Source of the DNA: Flavobacterium pectinovorum
GTDB lineage: Bacteria > Bacteroidota > Bacteroidia > Flavobacteriales > Flavobacteriaceae
DNA length: 64,000 nt
NCBI RefSeq assembly: GCF_900142715.1
Contig: NZ_FRBX01000001.1
Span: forward strand, 496,001-560,000
Direction: 5' to 3'
Shown: piece by piece, positions 24,811 through 33,814 of the stretch
Position numbering within the stretch: position 1 is the stretch's first letter
Layout of the letters: every line of letters begins with the position of its first letter
Notes under the pieces: model-generated
What the model saw: the letters and a program-made list of their open reading frames with translations, nothing else
Databases searched by the model: none
Told to the model about the DNA's origin: nothing
Position numbers and translations under genes: made by a program

Positions 24811-26259
24811 TTAGCGTTGTGCCTTAACCATTTCCGGTGTAACTTCTGTTTTATTATTACCCCAGTTGCTATATATATAAGTCATAACATTGGCTATTTC
24901 ATCATCTGAAAGATTTTGCGCTGGCATCACACTATTAAATTTTTTACCATTTACAGTAATTTCACCGCTTAAACCATGTAAAATTGTTTTGATAGCTCTT
25001 TTTGAATCTGCATTTAGATAATCTGATTTTGCAAGAGGAGGGAAAGCTCCCGGAATTCCTTGTCCTTCAGATTGGTGACAGGCAAAGCAGGTTGTTCCAA
25101 AAATTTCTTTTCCAATTTTTATTTTATCAGCCAAAGTTCTTTTAGGTACAGCTGTTGTTGTAGCTTTTTCTTCGGGCATTTTTTGAATAGTTCCGCCTTC
25201 CGGCAAATAAATCCCTTCCTGAATAGTTCCTGAATAAATGTTTTTATTTTCGGCACCTTCAACTTTTAATATTCCCAAAGCACCTTTATTAAAGGCTCTA
25301 AAGATAGAGTGGTCAACTAAGATGAAATTTCCCGGAGTTTCTACTTTAAAATCAACAATAGCAGATCCGCCCGCCGGAATTAATGTAGTCTGAACGTTTT
25401 TATTCATCATAGCGCCACCTTCAACATGCACGTTGTCAAAGATTTCTCCAATAACATGAAAAGAAGAAACTAAATTCGGGCCACCGTTCCCCACAAATAA
25501 ACGTACTGTTTCGCCCACTTTTGCGGTAAGTTCATTTCCGTTTGTCATCGATCCTACTTTTCCATTAAAAACAACATAATCAGGAGTTTCTTTAATCGCT
25601 TTATTCATATCAAAAGGCTGAAGTCCTTTGGCTCCATATTCGCCTTGCGTGTAAAAATCGCCCTGCATTACATAGTATTCCTTATCAACCGGAGGAAGTC
25701 CGCCTTCAGGTTCAACTAAAATCAAACCGTACATTCCGTTGGCAATATGCATTCCCACAGGAGCAGTCGCACAGTGGTAAACGTAAAGCCCCGGATTTAT
25801 AACCTTAAAACTAAACACCTTTTCATGTCCGGGAGCTACTAAAGATGATGTTGCACCTCCACCAGGGCCAGTAACGGCATGCAAATCGATGTTATGTGGT
25901 AATTTATTGTCCGGATGATTTTTTAGGTGAAATTCTACTTCATCGCCCACACGTGTTCTGATAAAACTTCCGGGAACAGATCCTCCAAATGTCCAGTACG
26001 TATATTTTACACCATCTGTCATTGTGCCTTCCTGTTCCTTAATTTCCATGTTTACCTTCAGTTTCATGGCTGCTCTTTTTCCAATTGGTTTTGGTACCAT
26101 TGGCGGGGCAGTAAGTTCGGCATCCATTTGTCCTTCTGTTTTAATTGTAGTGTAATCGACTGGTTCTTCACTTTTTTTACATGAAGATAAAATTAGTACA
26201 CAAAAAAAGGTGTATACAAATAGCCTGATAACAATAAGGGCATCATTCTTCTTTTTCAT
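24811..26259 (-). CDS. nirK: Copper-containing nitrite reductase with C-terminal cytochrome c domain
   Basis: Reduces nitrite to NO in the cell envelope. A 482-residue lipoprotein (lipobox ILSSC, Cys27). Cupredoxin 1 holds the type-1 site His122, Cys163, His171, Met176 and type-2 ligands His127 and His162, with catalytic Asp125 ([20 protein letters not shown]). The second cupredoxin has SFHVIGE and [15 protein letters not shown], giving the remaining type-2 His. After about 370, a class-I cytochrome c domain carries CFACH and the Met-loop [11 protein letters not shown]. The fusion supplies its own electron carrier. First gene of the nirK - FGE-like - SCO operon, with the AAAGA-N8-TCTTT operator 40 bp upstream. 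Confidence 0.96.
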   Translation of the reverse strand: MKKKNDALIVIRLFVYTFFCVLILSSCKKSEEPVDYTTIKTEGQMDAELTAPPMVPKPIGKRAAMKLKVNMEIKEQEGTMTDGVKYTYWTFGGSVPGSFIRTRVGDEVEFHLKNHPDNKLPHNIDLHAVTGPGGGATSSLVAPGHEKVFSFKVINPGLYVYHCATAPVGMHIANGMYGLILVEPEGGLPPVDKEYYVMQGDFYTQGEYGAKGLQPFDMNKAIKETPDYVVFNGKVGSMTNGNELTAKVGETVRLFVGNGGPNLVSSFHVIGEIFDNVHVEGGAMMNKNVQTTLIPAGGSAIVDFKVETPGNFILVDHSIFRAFNKGALGILKVEGAENKNIYSGTIQEGIYLPEGGTIQKMPEEKATTTAVPKRTLADKIKIGKEIFGTTCFACHQSEGQGIPGAFPPLAKSDYLNADSKRAIKTILHGLSGEITVNGKKFNSVMPAQNLSDDEIANVMTYIYSNWGNNKTEVTPEMVKAQR

Positions 26260-26298
26260 AATAATTGGTTTACTTTAGTTTTAAATCTGAAGTAAAAT

Positions 26299-26320
26299 TA
26301 AAAGACCGTTTTGTCTTTTA
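26299..26320. promoter_or_regulatory. Operator dyad upstream of nirK
   Basis: AAAAGACCGTTTTGTCTTTT (26300-26319), flanked by T/A, is the same AAAGA-N8-TCTTT dyad found at rrf2 and ric. Its centre is about 50 bp upstream of the nirK ATG. A second small dyad, TATGATAAAAGTCATA (26322-26337), lies just upstream and could bind another regulator. Confidence 0.7.
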
Positions 26321-26491
26321 TTATGATAAAAGTCATATATTACTTATATTTTTTTAAAAATTGTATTTAATAATTAAATAATTGATTGGTTAATTCTTGC
26401 AAAAAGGTTACAGTATTGAAGCTAAAGTTCAATATTTTCAATATTTTTTAATAAAAATAATTGGCTAACTCTATTTTAGAATAATAATCAT

Positions 26492-26499
26492 TATTTTTG
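26492..26499 (+). promoter_or_regulatory. Candidate -7 box of the SPT-like gene
   Basis: TATTTTTG followed by C matches the -7 consensus TAnnTTTG. No convincing -33 TTG at the correct distance was found. The leader to ATG 26540 would be about 34 nt. Confidence 0.4.
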
Positions 26500-26539
26500 C
26501 ACCCTGTATAAATAAAAATTATTACTTCAAAATATATTT

Positions 26540-27802
26540 ATGGTAAAAGATTTATTCGAAAGAATTCAGAACAATAAAGGACCATTAGGAAAATGGGCTT
26601 CGCAAGCTGAGGGTTATTTTGTTTTCCCTAAATTAGAAGGTGAACTTGGTCCAAGAATGCAATTTGGTGGAAAAAATATTTTAAATTGGAGTTTGAATGA
26701 CTATTTAGGTCTTGCAAATCATCCGGAGGTTCGTCAGGCAGATATCGATGCAGCTACTCAATTTGGCGCAGCTTATCCTATGGGAGCCAGAATGATGTCA
26801 GGACATACAAAATACCATGAGCAGTTAGAAAATGAGTTGGCTGAGTTTGTAATGAAACCAGCAGCTTATTTGTTGAATTTTGGTTACCAGGGAATGGTTT
26901 CTACTATTGATGCACTGGTTACTAAAAATGATATTATTGTATATGACGTAGATTCACATGCTTGTATTATTGATGGTGTTCGTTTGCATATGGGTAAACG
27001 TTTTACTTACAAGCACAACGATCTTGAAAGTATGGAAAAAAACCTGCAAAGAGCTACCAAAATGGCACTTGAAACAGGTGGAGGTATTCTTTTTATTACT
27101 GAAGGTGTTTTTGGAATGCGAGGACAGCAAGGTAAATTAAAAGAAATTGTTGCTTTAAAAGAAAAATATAATTTCCGTTTATTGGTTGATGATGCACACG
27201 GTTTTGGTACACTTGGAAAAACAGGTGCCGGAGCAGGTGAGGAGCAGGGATGTCAGGATGGTATCGATGTTTATTTCTCAACTTTTGCAAAATCAATGGC
27301 AAATATTGGAGCTTTTATTGCTGCAGATAAAGATATTATCGATTATTTGAAATATAATTTACGTTCGCAAATGTTTGCAAAAGCGTTACCGATGATTCAG
27401 ACAATTGGTTCTTTAAAACGTTTGGAATTATTGCGTAATCACCCGGAATTGAAAGATAAACTTTGGGAAAATGTAAATGCATTACAAAACGGATTACGTT
27501 CAAGAAACTTTAATATTGGAGATACAAATACTTGTGTTACACCAGTTTATTTAGAAGGAAGTGTGCCGGAAGCAATGGTTATGGTAAACGATTTAAGAGA
27601 AAACTACGGTATTTTCTTGTCGATTGTAATTTATCCTGTAATTCCAAAAGGAATTATTTTATTGAGAATGATCCCGACAACATCACATACTTTAGCTGAT
27701 ATTGATGAAACACTTACTGCTTTTGAAGCAATTCGTGAAAAATTAGAAAACGGTACATATAAAGAAATCGCAAGCAGAACAACAGTTGATTTAGACGCTT
27801 AA
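26540..27802 (+). CDS. PLP-dependent alpha-oxoamine synthase, serine palmitoyltransferase-like
   Basis: A 420-residue aminotransferase-fold enzyme that condenses an acyl thioester with an amino acid, releasing CO2. Motifs: SLNDYLGLANHPEV at the N-terminus, GHTKYHEQLENELAEF, DSHACIIDGV, DDAHGFGTLGKTGAG and FSTFAKSMANIGAF with the Schiff-base Lys251. Members in Bacteroidota act as serine palmitoyltransferase for sphingolipids, or use cysteate to make the sulfonolipids linked to gliding. The sequence alone does not decide between serine and cysteate, and KBL/BioF activity is less likely given the lack of a bio or tdh context. Monocistronic with a strong terminator. Confidence 0.85.
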   Translation: MVKDLFERIQNNKGPLGKWASQAEGYFVFPKLEGELGPRMQFGGKNILNWSLNDYLGLANHPEVRQADIDAATQFGAAYPMGARMMSGHTKYHEQLENELAEFVMKPAAYLLNFGYQGMVSTIDALVTKNDIIVYDVDSHACIIDGVRLHMGKRFTYKHNDLESMEKNLQRATKMALETGGGILFITEGVFGMRGQQGKLKEIVALKEKYNFRLLVDDAHGFGTLGKTGAGAGEEQGCQDGIDVYFSTFAKSMANIGAFIAADKDIIDYLKYNLRSQMFAKALPMIQTIGSLKRLELLRNHPELKDKLWENVNALQNGLRSRNFNIGDTNTCVTPVYLEGSVPEAMVMVNDLRENYGIFLSIVIYPVIPKGIILLRMIPTTSHTLADIDETLTAFEAIREKLENGTYKEIASRTTVDLDA

Positions 27803-27842
27803 TTTCTTTTAAAATAACGATTCCCTCATATGGGAATTATAT

Positions 27843-27878
27843 AAAAAATCCATTCGTTTATGCGAATGGATTTTTTTT
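27843..27878 (+). terminator. Intrinsic terminator of the SPT-like gene
   Basis: AAAAAATCCATTCG (27843-27856) / CGAATGGATTTTTT (from 27863), 14-bp stem, 6-nt loop, T-run to 27878. Confidence 0.85.
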
Positions 27879-27921
27879 ATTTGAACTAACTTTATAGTAC
27901 TAATTATTAAAAAATCAGATT

Positions 27922-28401
27922 ATGAAAAAAGTATCAGCAATAACAATAATGATTTTAACCCTTTTTATTTCCTGTAAAAAGGAGACCACGCTTCCACCTC
28001 CGCAAATAGAACCAAGCGCTCCAAAAGAAGCAGAACTTGTAGAACCGGCAGGAGATCAATGTTATGCATCAAGACTTAATGGGAATATAGTAGCCTTAAG
28101 TTTTAATGTTAATTCTCATCAGGAAGTAAACGGAAAATTGAGTTATAACTTAACAGGAAAAGATAAAAACGAAGGTACTTTAATAGGAAATATGAAAGGC
28201 GATACATTAATTGCAGATTATACTTTCATGTCTGAAGGAGTTTCTTCTGTTAGAGAAGTAGTCTTTTTGCAAAAAGATGGAACTCTTATTGAAGGATATG
28301 GAGATGTAGTTGATGCTAACAATAAAGTGTCTTTTAAAGATAAAACAAAATTAAAATTTGATGCAAAAAATACATTGACAAAAGTTGATTGCCCGCAATA
28401 A
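27922..28401 (+). CDS. Hypothetical lipoprotein
   Basis: A 159-residue lipoprotein with lipobox TLFISC (Cys17). A Pro/Glu linker (LPPPQIEPSAPKEAEL) follows, and then a beta-rich domain beginning DQCYASRLNGNIVALSFNV, with YNLTGKDKNEGTLIGNMKGDTLIADYTF. This resembles small envelope lipoproteins of flavobacteria without a known role. One Cys near the start and one at the end (KVDCPQ) could form a disulfide. Monocistronic; a terminator follows. Confidence 0.75.
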   Translation: MKKVSAITIMILTLFISCKKETTLPPPQIEPSAPKEAELVEPAGDQCYASRLNGNIVALSFNVNSHQEVNGKLSYNLTGKDKNEGTLIGNMKGDTLIADYTFMSEGVSSVREVVFLQKDGTLIEGYGDVVDANNKVSFKDKTKLKFDAKNTLTKVDCPQ

Positions 28402-28432
28402 GAAATAAAGAAATAAAAAAATTGTAAAAAAG

Positions 28433-28458
28433 AAATCCCTTCGTAGAAGGGATTTTTT
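28433..28458. terminator. Intrinsic terminator after the lipoprotein
   Basis: AAATCCCTTC (28433-28442) / GAAGGGATTT (28446-28455), 3-nt loop, T-run on the plus strand and A-run on the other side; it may also end the minus-strand gene that stops at 28483. Confidence 0.8.
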
Positions 28459-28482
28459 GTAAACGATAAATAGATTGTTTTC

Positions 28483-29601
28483 TTATAAGTTTTTCAGATA
28501 CGTTTTTCTCTGACAGTGAATTTTTGGATCAAAGTTTTTCCAAAGTAAATGAATAGCTGTGTTTTCGGCTAACTCCGGGGTTCTGATGCAATTTTGAATT
28601 CCTTTTTCAGAAAAAGTTTTAAAATATTCATCAAAAATAATAGCTGTTACACCTTTGTTTTGGTAGTCAGGATGAACACCAATTAAGTAAAAAACCACAT
28701 CTTTACTCTTTTTTCTGGCTCTTAATAAATGAATAAAACCAAATGGAAATAATTTCCCTTTTGCTTTCTGTAATGCTTCTGTAAAACTTGGCATTACAAT
28801 GCTAAAAGCAACCAGATTATCCTCTTTATCAACAACAAATTTAATGTATTCAGGATTGATAAAACTGATGTATTTTTTCTTAAAATATTCTTTCTGTACA
28901 TCTGAAATAGCTACAAACGAAGCTAGTTTTGCATAGGATTCATTAAACAAATCAAACATTTTGTCAACGTGTGGCATAATGTCTTTTGTTTTTGTAAATG
29001 TCAATGCTCTTAAGCCATATCTTTTTTTGATTAATTCCTGAGCTTTCAGGAAAAATTCAGGCTTCACATTTGAAAACGGAAAAATACTTTCGATATATTC
29101 TTTTTCGACCTGAAAGCCTAATTGTTCAAAATGAGTTACATAATACGGATTATTGTACCAGGTAATCATAGTTCCCATTTGGTCATAACCTTCAGTAAGA
29201 ACTCCAACTTTATCTAAATTCGAAAATCCCATCGGACCTTCAGCATGTTCCAGATTATGTAGTCTTCCTAATTCGTAAACTTTCTCTAATAATGCTTTTG
29301 TAACTTCAATATCATCAATTACATCAAACCAGCCAAAACGAACCTTTCTTTTATGCTGATTATTGACTTCAGACCAATTGATAATTGCTGTTATTCGACC
29401 AACGATTTCATTATTTTTATAAGCCAGATAAAAGTACGCCTCGGCACTATCAAAAGCAGGATTTTTTGTTTTGTCAAACGATTCTAATTCATCTGCAATA
29501 ATAGGCGGAACCCAATAAGGATTGTTTTTGTATAATGAAAACGGAAATTTGATATATTCTGTTAATTCTTTCTTGGTTTTTGCTTCTTTAATTGTAATCA
29601 T
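28483..29601 (-). CDS. GNAT-like N-acetyltransferase-fold protein
   Basis: A 372-residue cytosolic protein. The N-terminal region (FPFSLYKNNPYWVPPIIADE) and the middle EGPMGFSNLDKVGVLTEGYD are typical of a Bacteroidota group sometimes labelled GTP cyclohydrolase or GNAT. The C-terminal block VVFYLIGVHPDYQNKGVTAI carries the acetyl-CoA-binding pattern (V-x-P-xx-QNKG-x) of GNAT enzymes. I see no GTP cyclohydrolase residues. It probably consists of two GNAT folds, the first degenerate; the substrate is unknown. Separated by 52 bp from the beta-barrel gene downstream, so possibly the second gene of a unit. Confidence 0.75.
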   Translation of the reverse strand: MITIKEAKTKKELTEYIKFPFSLYKNNPYWVPPIIADELESFDKTKNPAFDSAEAYFYLAYKNNEIVGRITAIINWSEVNNQHKRKVRFGWFDVIDDIEVTKALLEKVYELGRLHNLEHAEGPMGFSNLDKVGVLTEGYDQMGTMITWYNNPYYVTHFEQLGFQVEKEYIESIFPFSNVKPEFFLKAQELIKKRYGLRALTFTKTKDIMPHVDKMFDLFNESYAKLASFVAISDVQKEYFKKKYISFINPEYIKFVVDKEDNLVAFSIVMPSFTEALQKAKGKLFPFGFIHLLRARKKSKDVVFYLIGVHPDYQNKGVTAIIFDEYFKTFSEKGIQNCIRTPELAENTAIHLLWKNFDPKIHCQRKTYLKNL

Positions 29602-29652
29602 TAAGATCGTTATTGTAAAATCTCTTTATATAGAGAAGTTGGTTATTAATTC

Positions 29653-30639
29653 TTATTCGTATTTAGATTTACGTTTTCTTTCTTGTTCCTGATAATCAGT
29701 TTCTTTCTCCGATTTCTTTGATTTCGGATCTTTTACTTTTTTCTCTTTTCTGGATTCTCTTTTAAATTCCATTTGCTTTTCCTTGTACTTACCGTCATAA
29801 CGCCATGAAACTCCAACTCCGCCATACATAATAGAAGGCGAATTTTTAAAGTTTGTACTTATTGATGCGTCCACCTGCAAATTTGGATTAATTAAGTAAG
29901 CAGCTCCTCCACGAACAATAGCGTCACTGTAAAAATCACTTTTGTATCCTTGATTTTCAATAAATCCAGACCATTTGTCATTAAATCCATGCGTCAAAGT
30001 TAATACATATCCGTAACTTGGATAGTCTGTTGTAATATAATCTGCGATAATATTAGTTACAAAAACCCATTTTCCGTCTCCAAAAACGTTTTGGGTAATC
30101 AATGCAATCTTTGGAGAAATACTTGACTGCGGAGAAAAAGAATACGGGTTGTCAGCTCCGACAAAATTTGCTCCGGCAAATACCGAAACAGCAGGAATTA
30201 AAGAATGCCAGTCAAAGCGATGATTGGCTTTATAGCTGTAGATGTTTTTTGTTTTTTCGTAATTTTTAAAAGGATCGTAAATCAAATATTTAGCTCCCAA
30301 AACGGTTTGTCTGAAATTGTTTTTTTTGTAGCTTGTATACGGAGTATCAAAGTTTTCCATTTGATATTGCAAGTCCAGAATAAATTCTAGTTTTTCAAGA
30401 AAAGCGCCGTATCTAAACGTTAAATCCGTTCCAAAACCACTTGCATCATAATCTAATAAATCATGTTTTTCTTTAATGCCGTAAACGCCAATTTCGGCCT
30501 GAATTACTGATTTACCAACTGCATAGGCAGACATCGTTTCACCTGGCCTGTTTGAGTTAATAACATCGGTATATTGCGCAAAAAATAATTGTGGTGCAAA
30601 AAAAAGAGATGCAATAAGTAGGTATTTAATTTTTAACAT
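29653..30639 (-). CDS. Outer-membrane beta-barrel protein (transporter, phenol-degradation-meta-like fold)
   Basis: A 328-residue protein with signal peptide 1-21 (LLIASLFFAPQLFFAQ). The body shows alternating hydrophobic strands with aromatic girdles (NSNRPGETMSAYAVGKS, YGAFLEKLEFILDLQYQ, GFNDKWSGFIENQGYKS, INPNLQVDASISTNF, YGGVGVSWRYDG), as in DUF/MetA-pathway-type barrels annotated 'transporter'. The tail after about residue 283 is a highly charged Lys/Glu/Arg segment (KESRKEKKVKDPKSKKSEKE) with no strand character, which is unusual for a barrel C-terminus. It may form an operon with the GNAT-like gene. Cargo unknown. Confidence 0.75.
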   Translation of the reverse strand: MLKIKYLLIASLFFAPQLFFAQYTDVINSNRPGETMSAYAVGKSVIQAEIGVYGIKEKHDLLDYDASGFGTDLTFRYGAFLEKLEFILDLQYQMENFDTPYTSYKKNNFRQTVLGAKYLIYDPFKNYEKTKNIYSYKANHRFDWHSLIPAVSVFAGANFVGADNPYSFSPQSSISPKIALITQNVFGDGKWVFVTNIIADYITTDYPSYGYVLTLTHGFNDKWSGFIENQGYKSDFYSDAIVRGGAAYLINPNLQVDASISTNFKNSPSIMYGGVGVSWRYDGKYKEKQMEFKRESRKEKKVKDPKSKKSEKETDYQEQERKRKSKYE

Positions 30640-30764
30640 AAATCTGTTTTTGGGATTAAAAAGATATAACGCATTTCAAATGTACATATTTTATTATTTA
30701 TTTAAGATTCATATTTTAATTTTAAACAATGGATTTATTAATTTTGGAAAAAAATTATATGATC

Positions 30765-31049
30765 ATGCAAGAAGCATCTTTTTCAGGTTTAATAAAAGCT
30801 ATTGTATACATGATAGCATTTTATTATATTTTTAAATTTTTAGCCAGAATCTTTTTGCCTGTATTGGTAAAAAAAGCGGTTGAAAAAGCAGGAGAGAATT
30901 TTCAAAAACAACAACAATATAGCCAGGATAATAGCTGGCAAAAAACTCGTAACAATAATGATGAAATAATCATCAATACTGCTAATGCAAAAAATCCACG
31001 CGAAACCAAAAAAGTGGGTGATTATGTTGATTACGAAGAAATAGATTAA
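30765..31049 (+). CDS. DUF4834-type small membrane protein
   Basis: A protein of about 94 residues if it starts at ATG 30765 (MQEASFSGLIKAIVYMIAFYYIFKF, cut here at its first helix). Earlier in-frame ATGs at 30729 and 30759 exist, but a -7-like TAATTTTG at 30739-30746 places the transcript start after 30729. There is one hydrophobic segment, then KKAVEKAGENF and a Gln/Asn-rich disordered tail ending in GDYVDYEEID. The acidic end (VGDYVDYEEI) is typical of the family. Function unknown. It precedes the YfhO gene by 50 bp and may be cotranscribed. Confidence 0.75.
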   Translation: MQEASFSGLIKAIVYMIAFYYIFKFLARIFLPVLVKKAVEKAGENFQKQQQYSQDNSWQKTRNNNDEIIINTANAKNPRETKKVGDYVDYEEID

Positions 31050-31099
31050 GTTTGTGCCCTAAATAATAGGAATCATCATTTAACCTAAACTAACCTAAA

Positions 31100-33547
31100 T
31101 TGAAAATAGTAAATAAGTTCTATCCGCATGCCCTTGTTATATTGGGCTTTATTCTCGTTTCCTTAATTTATTTTTACCCGGTTTTACAGGGAAAACAAAT
31201 TTTCCAATCCGATATTGCACAATATACCGGAATGGCAAAAGAGCAAAATGATTTTAGAGCTGCAGAACATAGTGAACCTTATTGGACAAATTCGGCTTTT
31301 GGCGGAATGCCAACATATCAGTTAGGGGCAAACTATCCAAATGATTATGTAGGTAAACTAGATGATGCTTTACGTTTTTTACCACGTCCTGCAGATTATT
31401 TATTTCTATATTTCCTGGGTTTTTACGGATTGTTATTAGTTTTAAAAACAGATCCGCTAAAAGCATTTATTGGCGCGATTGCGTTTGGTTTTTCTACTTA
31501 TCTAATTATTATTTTGGGAGTTGGTCATAATGCAAAAGCGCATGCTATTGCTTATATGCCGCTTGTAATTGCCGGTTTTATACTTGTTTTCCAGAAAAAA
31601 TACATTTGGGGAGGCTTACTCACCATGTTTGCAGTTGCACTTGAAGTGAATGCAAACCACTTTCAAATGACGTATTATCTATTGATATTCTTATTAATTC
31701 TTTCAGGATATTTTACTTTTCAATTTATTAAAGACAAAGAATATAAGCCATTATTAATATCATTTGGAGTTTTGGCAGCGGCAGGGATTGTTGCTATTGG
31801 TGCGAATGCAACTAATTTAATGGCGACAAGCGAATATGCTAAATTTAGTATTCGTGATAAAAGCGAATTGACTTTTAATCCGGACGGATCTAAAAATCAA
31901 ACAACAGCTTCCATGACAACTGATTATATTACAGAATATAGTTATGGTATTGCAGAAAGTTTGAACTTAATTGCCCCAAGAATTTTTGGAGGATCCAGCC
32001 ATGAAAATGTGGGAACCGATAGCCGTATGTACTCTTTTATGATTGAGCAGGGAGTTCCATCAGATCAGGCACAAGATTTCGTTTCCGGAATGCCAACGTA
32101 TTGGGGAGATCAGCCAATTGTTTCTGCGCCAGCTTATATTGGGGTTGTAGTTTTCTTTCTGGCGGTTTTAGCATTATTTATAGATGATAGAAAAATAAAA
32201 TATGTATTTCTGGCAGGTGCGTTATTTACATTGATGCTTTCCTGGGGAAAAAATTTCTCATTACTGACTAACTTTTTTATAGAATATGTTCCAATGTACG
32301 ATAAGTTCAGGGCAGTTTCTTCTATTCAGGTTATTTTAGAATTATGTATTCCTGTACTTGCTGTTATGGGATTACAATCTTTTTTCAAGTTTAAAGATGA
32401 ATCAAAATTACAACAAAAAGCACTAGTTCAAACTGGAGTTTTTGGTTTGGGAGTTATTGCTATTCTGGTAATTGCCAAAGGATTTTTTCATTTTACGGGA
32501 ATGAGCGACAGTGCATATATGGAAAGTTACGGACCAGCTTTTGTTGATGCTTTAAAAGACGACAGAAAGAGTTTATATTCTGCTGATTTATTGCGTTCCG
32601 GATTTTTTATTGTAGTAACATTTGGAATTTTATGGTTGTTCATCAAAAATAAATTTTCACAAAATACTACTTTAATTATTGTAGGGCTTTTGATGATCTT
32701 CGATTTGTTTTTTGTGGATAAAAGATATGTTTCCGCAAAAGATTTTGTGAGTCCGGTTCAAATTGCATCTCCATTTCAGGAAACTCCTATCGATACTAAA
32801 ATTTTAGAAGACAAATCAATATATCGTGTATTTGATGTGCAGGGACAATTACAAGGAAGATCTTCTTATTTCCATAAAACAATTGGAGGATATAGCGCTG
32901 TAAGACCACGAAGAATGCAGCAATTAATGGATTATCAAATTCAAAAAGGAAATATTGAAGTACTTAATATGTTAAATGTTAAGTATGTTATCCAAACTAA
33001 TAAAGAAGGAAATCAGGTTCCTGTTGCAAATCCCGATGCAAACGGAAATGCATGGTTTGTAAGTTCGCTAAAGTTAGTAAACAAGCCAGATGATGTTATG
33101 AAAGCATTAGATAAAATCGATACAAAAAATGTTGCGGTTTTTAATGTTCATGATTATGAAGGTAAATTTAAAAGTGCCAGATTAAAAAAACAATGGGATA
33201 CTACCGGAACTATTAAAGTTGTGGAATACAAACCAAACTACATTAAATATCAATCAGATAATAAAAAAGATGGTTTAGCGGTATTCTCTGAAATCTATTA
33301 TAAAAATGGCTGGAACGCTTATGTAGATGGACAATTAACAGATCATTTTCCTGTAGATTACGTTTTAAGAGCAATGGAAGTTCCGGGAGGAAAACATACT
33401 ATAGAATTTAAATTTGAACCACAAGTTGTAAAAACCGGAGGAACGATTGCATTAGCAAGTTCAATTGGAATGTTGCTACTTTTAATTGGTGGAGTTTATT
33501 TCGAAAGAAAAAACACCAGTAATAATAAGAATCAAGATAAAGCCTAA
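31100..33547 (+). CDS. YfhO-family membrane protein
   Basis: An 815-residue protein with 12-14 predicted transmembrane helices and a large extracytoplasmic C-terminal part. The first loop has IFQSDIAQYTGMAKEQNDF, then YWTNSAFGGMPTYQL, and the final region GWNAYVDGQLTDHFPVDYVLRAMEVPGGKHTIEFKFEP is characteristic of YfhO. In Gram-positives YfhO is implicated in adding sugars to teichoic acids; in Bacteroidota the acceptor is not known. Start is TTG 31100 (M-KIVNKFYPHALV): no ATG is available near the first helix. Neighbours are a glycosyltransferase and a flippase, so an envelope-glycan role fits. Confidence 0.88.
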   Translation: MKIVNKFYPHALVILGFILVSLIYFYPVLQGKQIFQSDIAQYTGMAKEQNDFRAAEHSEPYWTNSAFGGMPTYQLGANYPNDYVGKLDDALRFLPRPADYLFLYFLGFYGLLLVLKTDPLKAFIGAIAFGFSTYLIIILGVGHNAKAHAIAYMPLVIAGFILVFQKKYIWGGLLTMFAVALEVNANHFQMTYYLLIFLLILSGYFTFQFIKDKEYKPLLISFGVLAAAGIVAIGANATNLMATSEYAKFSIRDKSELTFNPDGSKNQTTASMTTDYITEYSYGIAESLNLIAPRIFGGSSHENVGTDSRMYSFMIEQGVPSDQAQDFVSGMPTYWGDQPIVSAPAYIGVVVFFLAVLALFIDDRKIKYVFLAGALFTLMLSWGKNFSLLTNFFIEYVPMYDKFRAVSSIQVILELCIPVLAVMGLQSFFKFKDESKLQQKALVQTGVFGLGVIAILVIAKGFFHFTGMSDSAYMESYGPAFVDALKDDRKSLYSADLLRSGFFIVVTFGILWLFIKNKFSQNTTLIIVGLLMIFDLFFVDKRYVSAKDFVSPVQIASPFQETPIDTKILEDKSIYRVFDVQGQLQGRSSYFHKTIGGYSAVRPRRMQQLMDYQIQKGNIEVLNMLNVKYVIQTNKEGNQVPVANPDANGNAWFVSSLKLVNKPDDVMKALDKIDTKNVAVFNVHDYEGKFKSARLKKQWDTTGTIKVVEYKPNYIKYQSDNKKDGLAVFSEIYYKNGWNAYVDGQLTDHFPVDYVLRAMEVPGGKHTIEFKFEPQVVKTGGTIALASSIGMLLLLIGGVYFERKNTSNNKNQDKA

Positions 33548-33556
33548 ATTCTTTGC

Positions 33557-33814
33557 ATGCGTATTTCAAAGATTTTTAAAATAATTCTTTTTATCATTTT
33601 TGATTTATTGGTATTTGCTTTTTTCGGAATTTATATGATGGGATACGATGACTTTTATAATGAAAGTCAGGGAGAATATTTTAGTTTTTCAAGTATGAAT
33701 ACTGAATATAAAATTGTATGGGGATTTTATAATTTGTGGATAATTTTAAATTGTGTACTTTTTGTATATGTTTTATTTAAATTATATAAGAAATTCAGAT
33801 TTGAAAATGAATAA
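33557..33814 (+). CDS. Small two-helix membrane protein
   Basis: An 85-residue protein with hydrophobic segments at about 5-28 (IFKIILFIIFDLLVFAFF) and 54-76 (WGFYNLWIILNCVLFVYVLF), joined by a short acidic extracytoplasmic loop (GYDDFYNESQGEYFS). No family recognised. It starts 10 bp after YfhO, so it is likely cotranscribed. Its last codons overlap a second short frame starting at 33807. Confidence 0.6.
   Translation: MRISKIFKIILFIIFDLLVFAFFGIYMMGYDDFYNESQGEYFSFSSMNTEYKIVWGFYNLWIILNCVLFVYVLFKLYKKFRFENE

Noticed and set aside
28483-29601. GTP cyclohydrolase name for the GNAT-like protein
   Set aside because: No zinc or catalytic motifs of that enzyme; C-terminal region carries the acetyl-CoA binding pattern instead.
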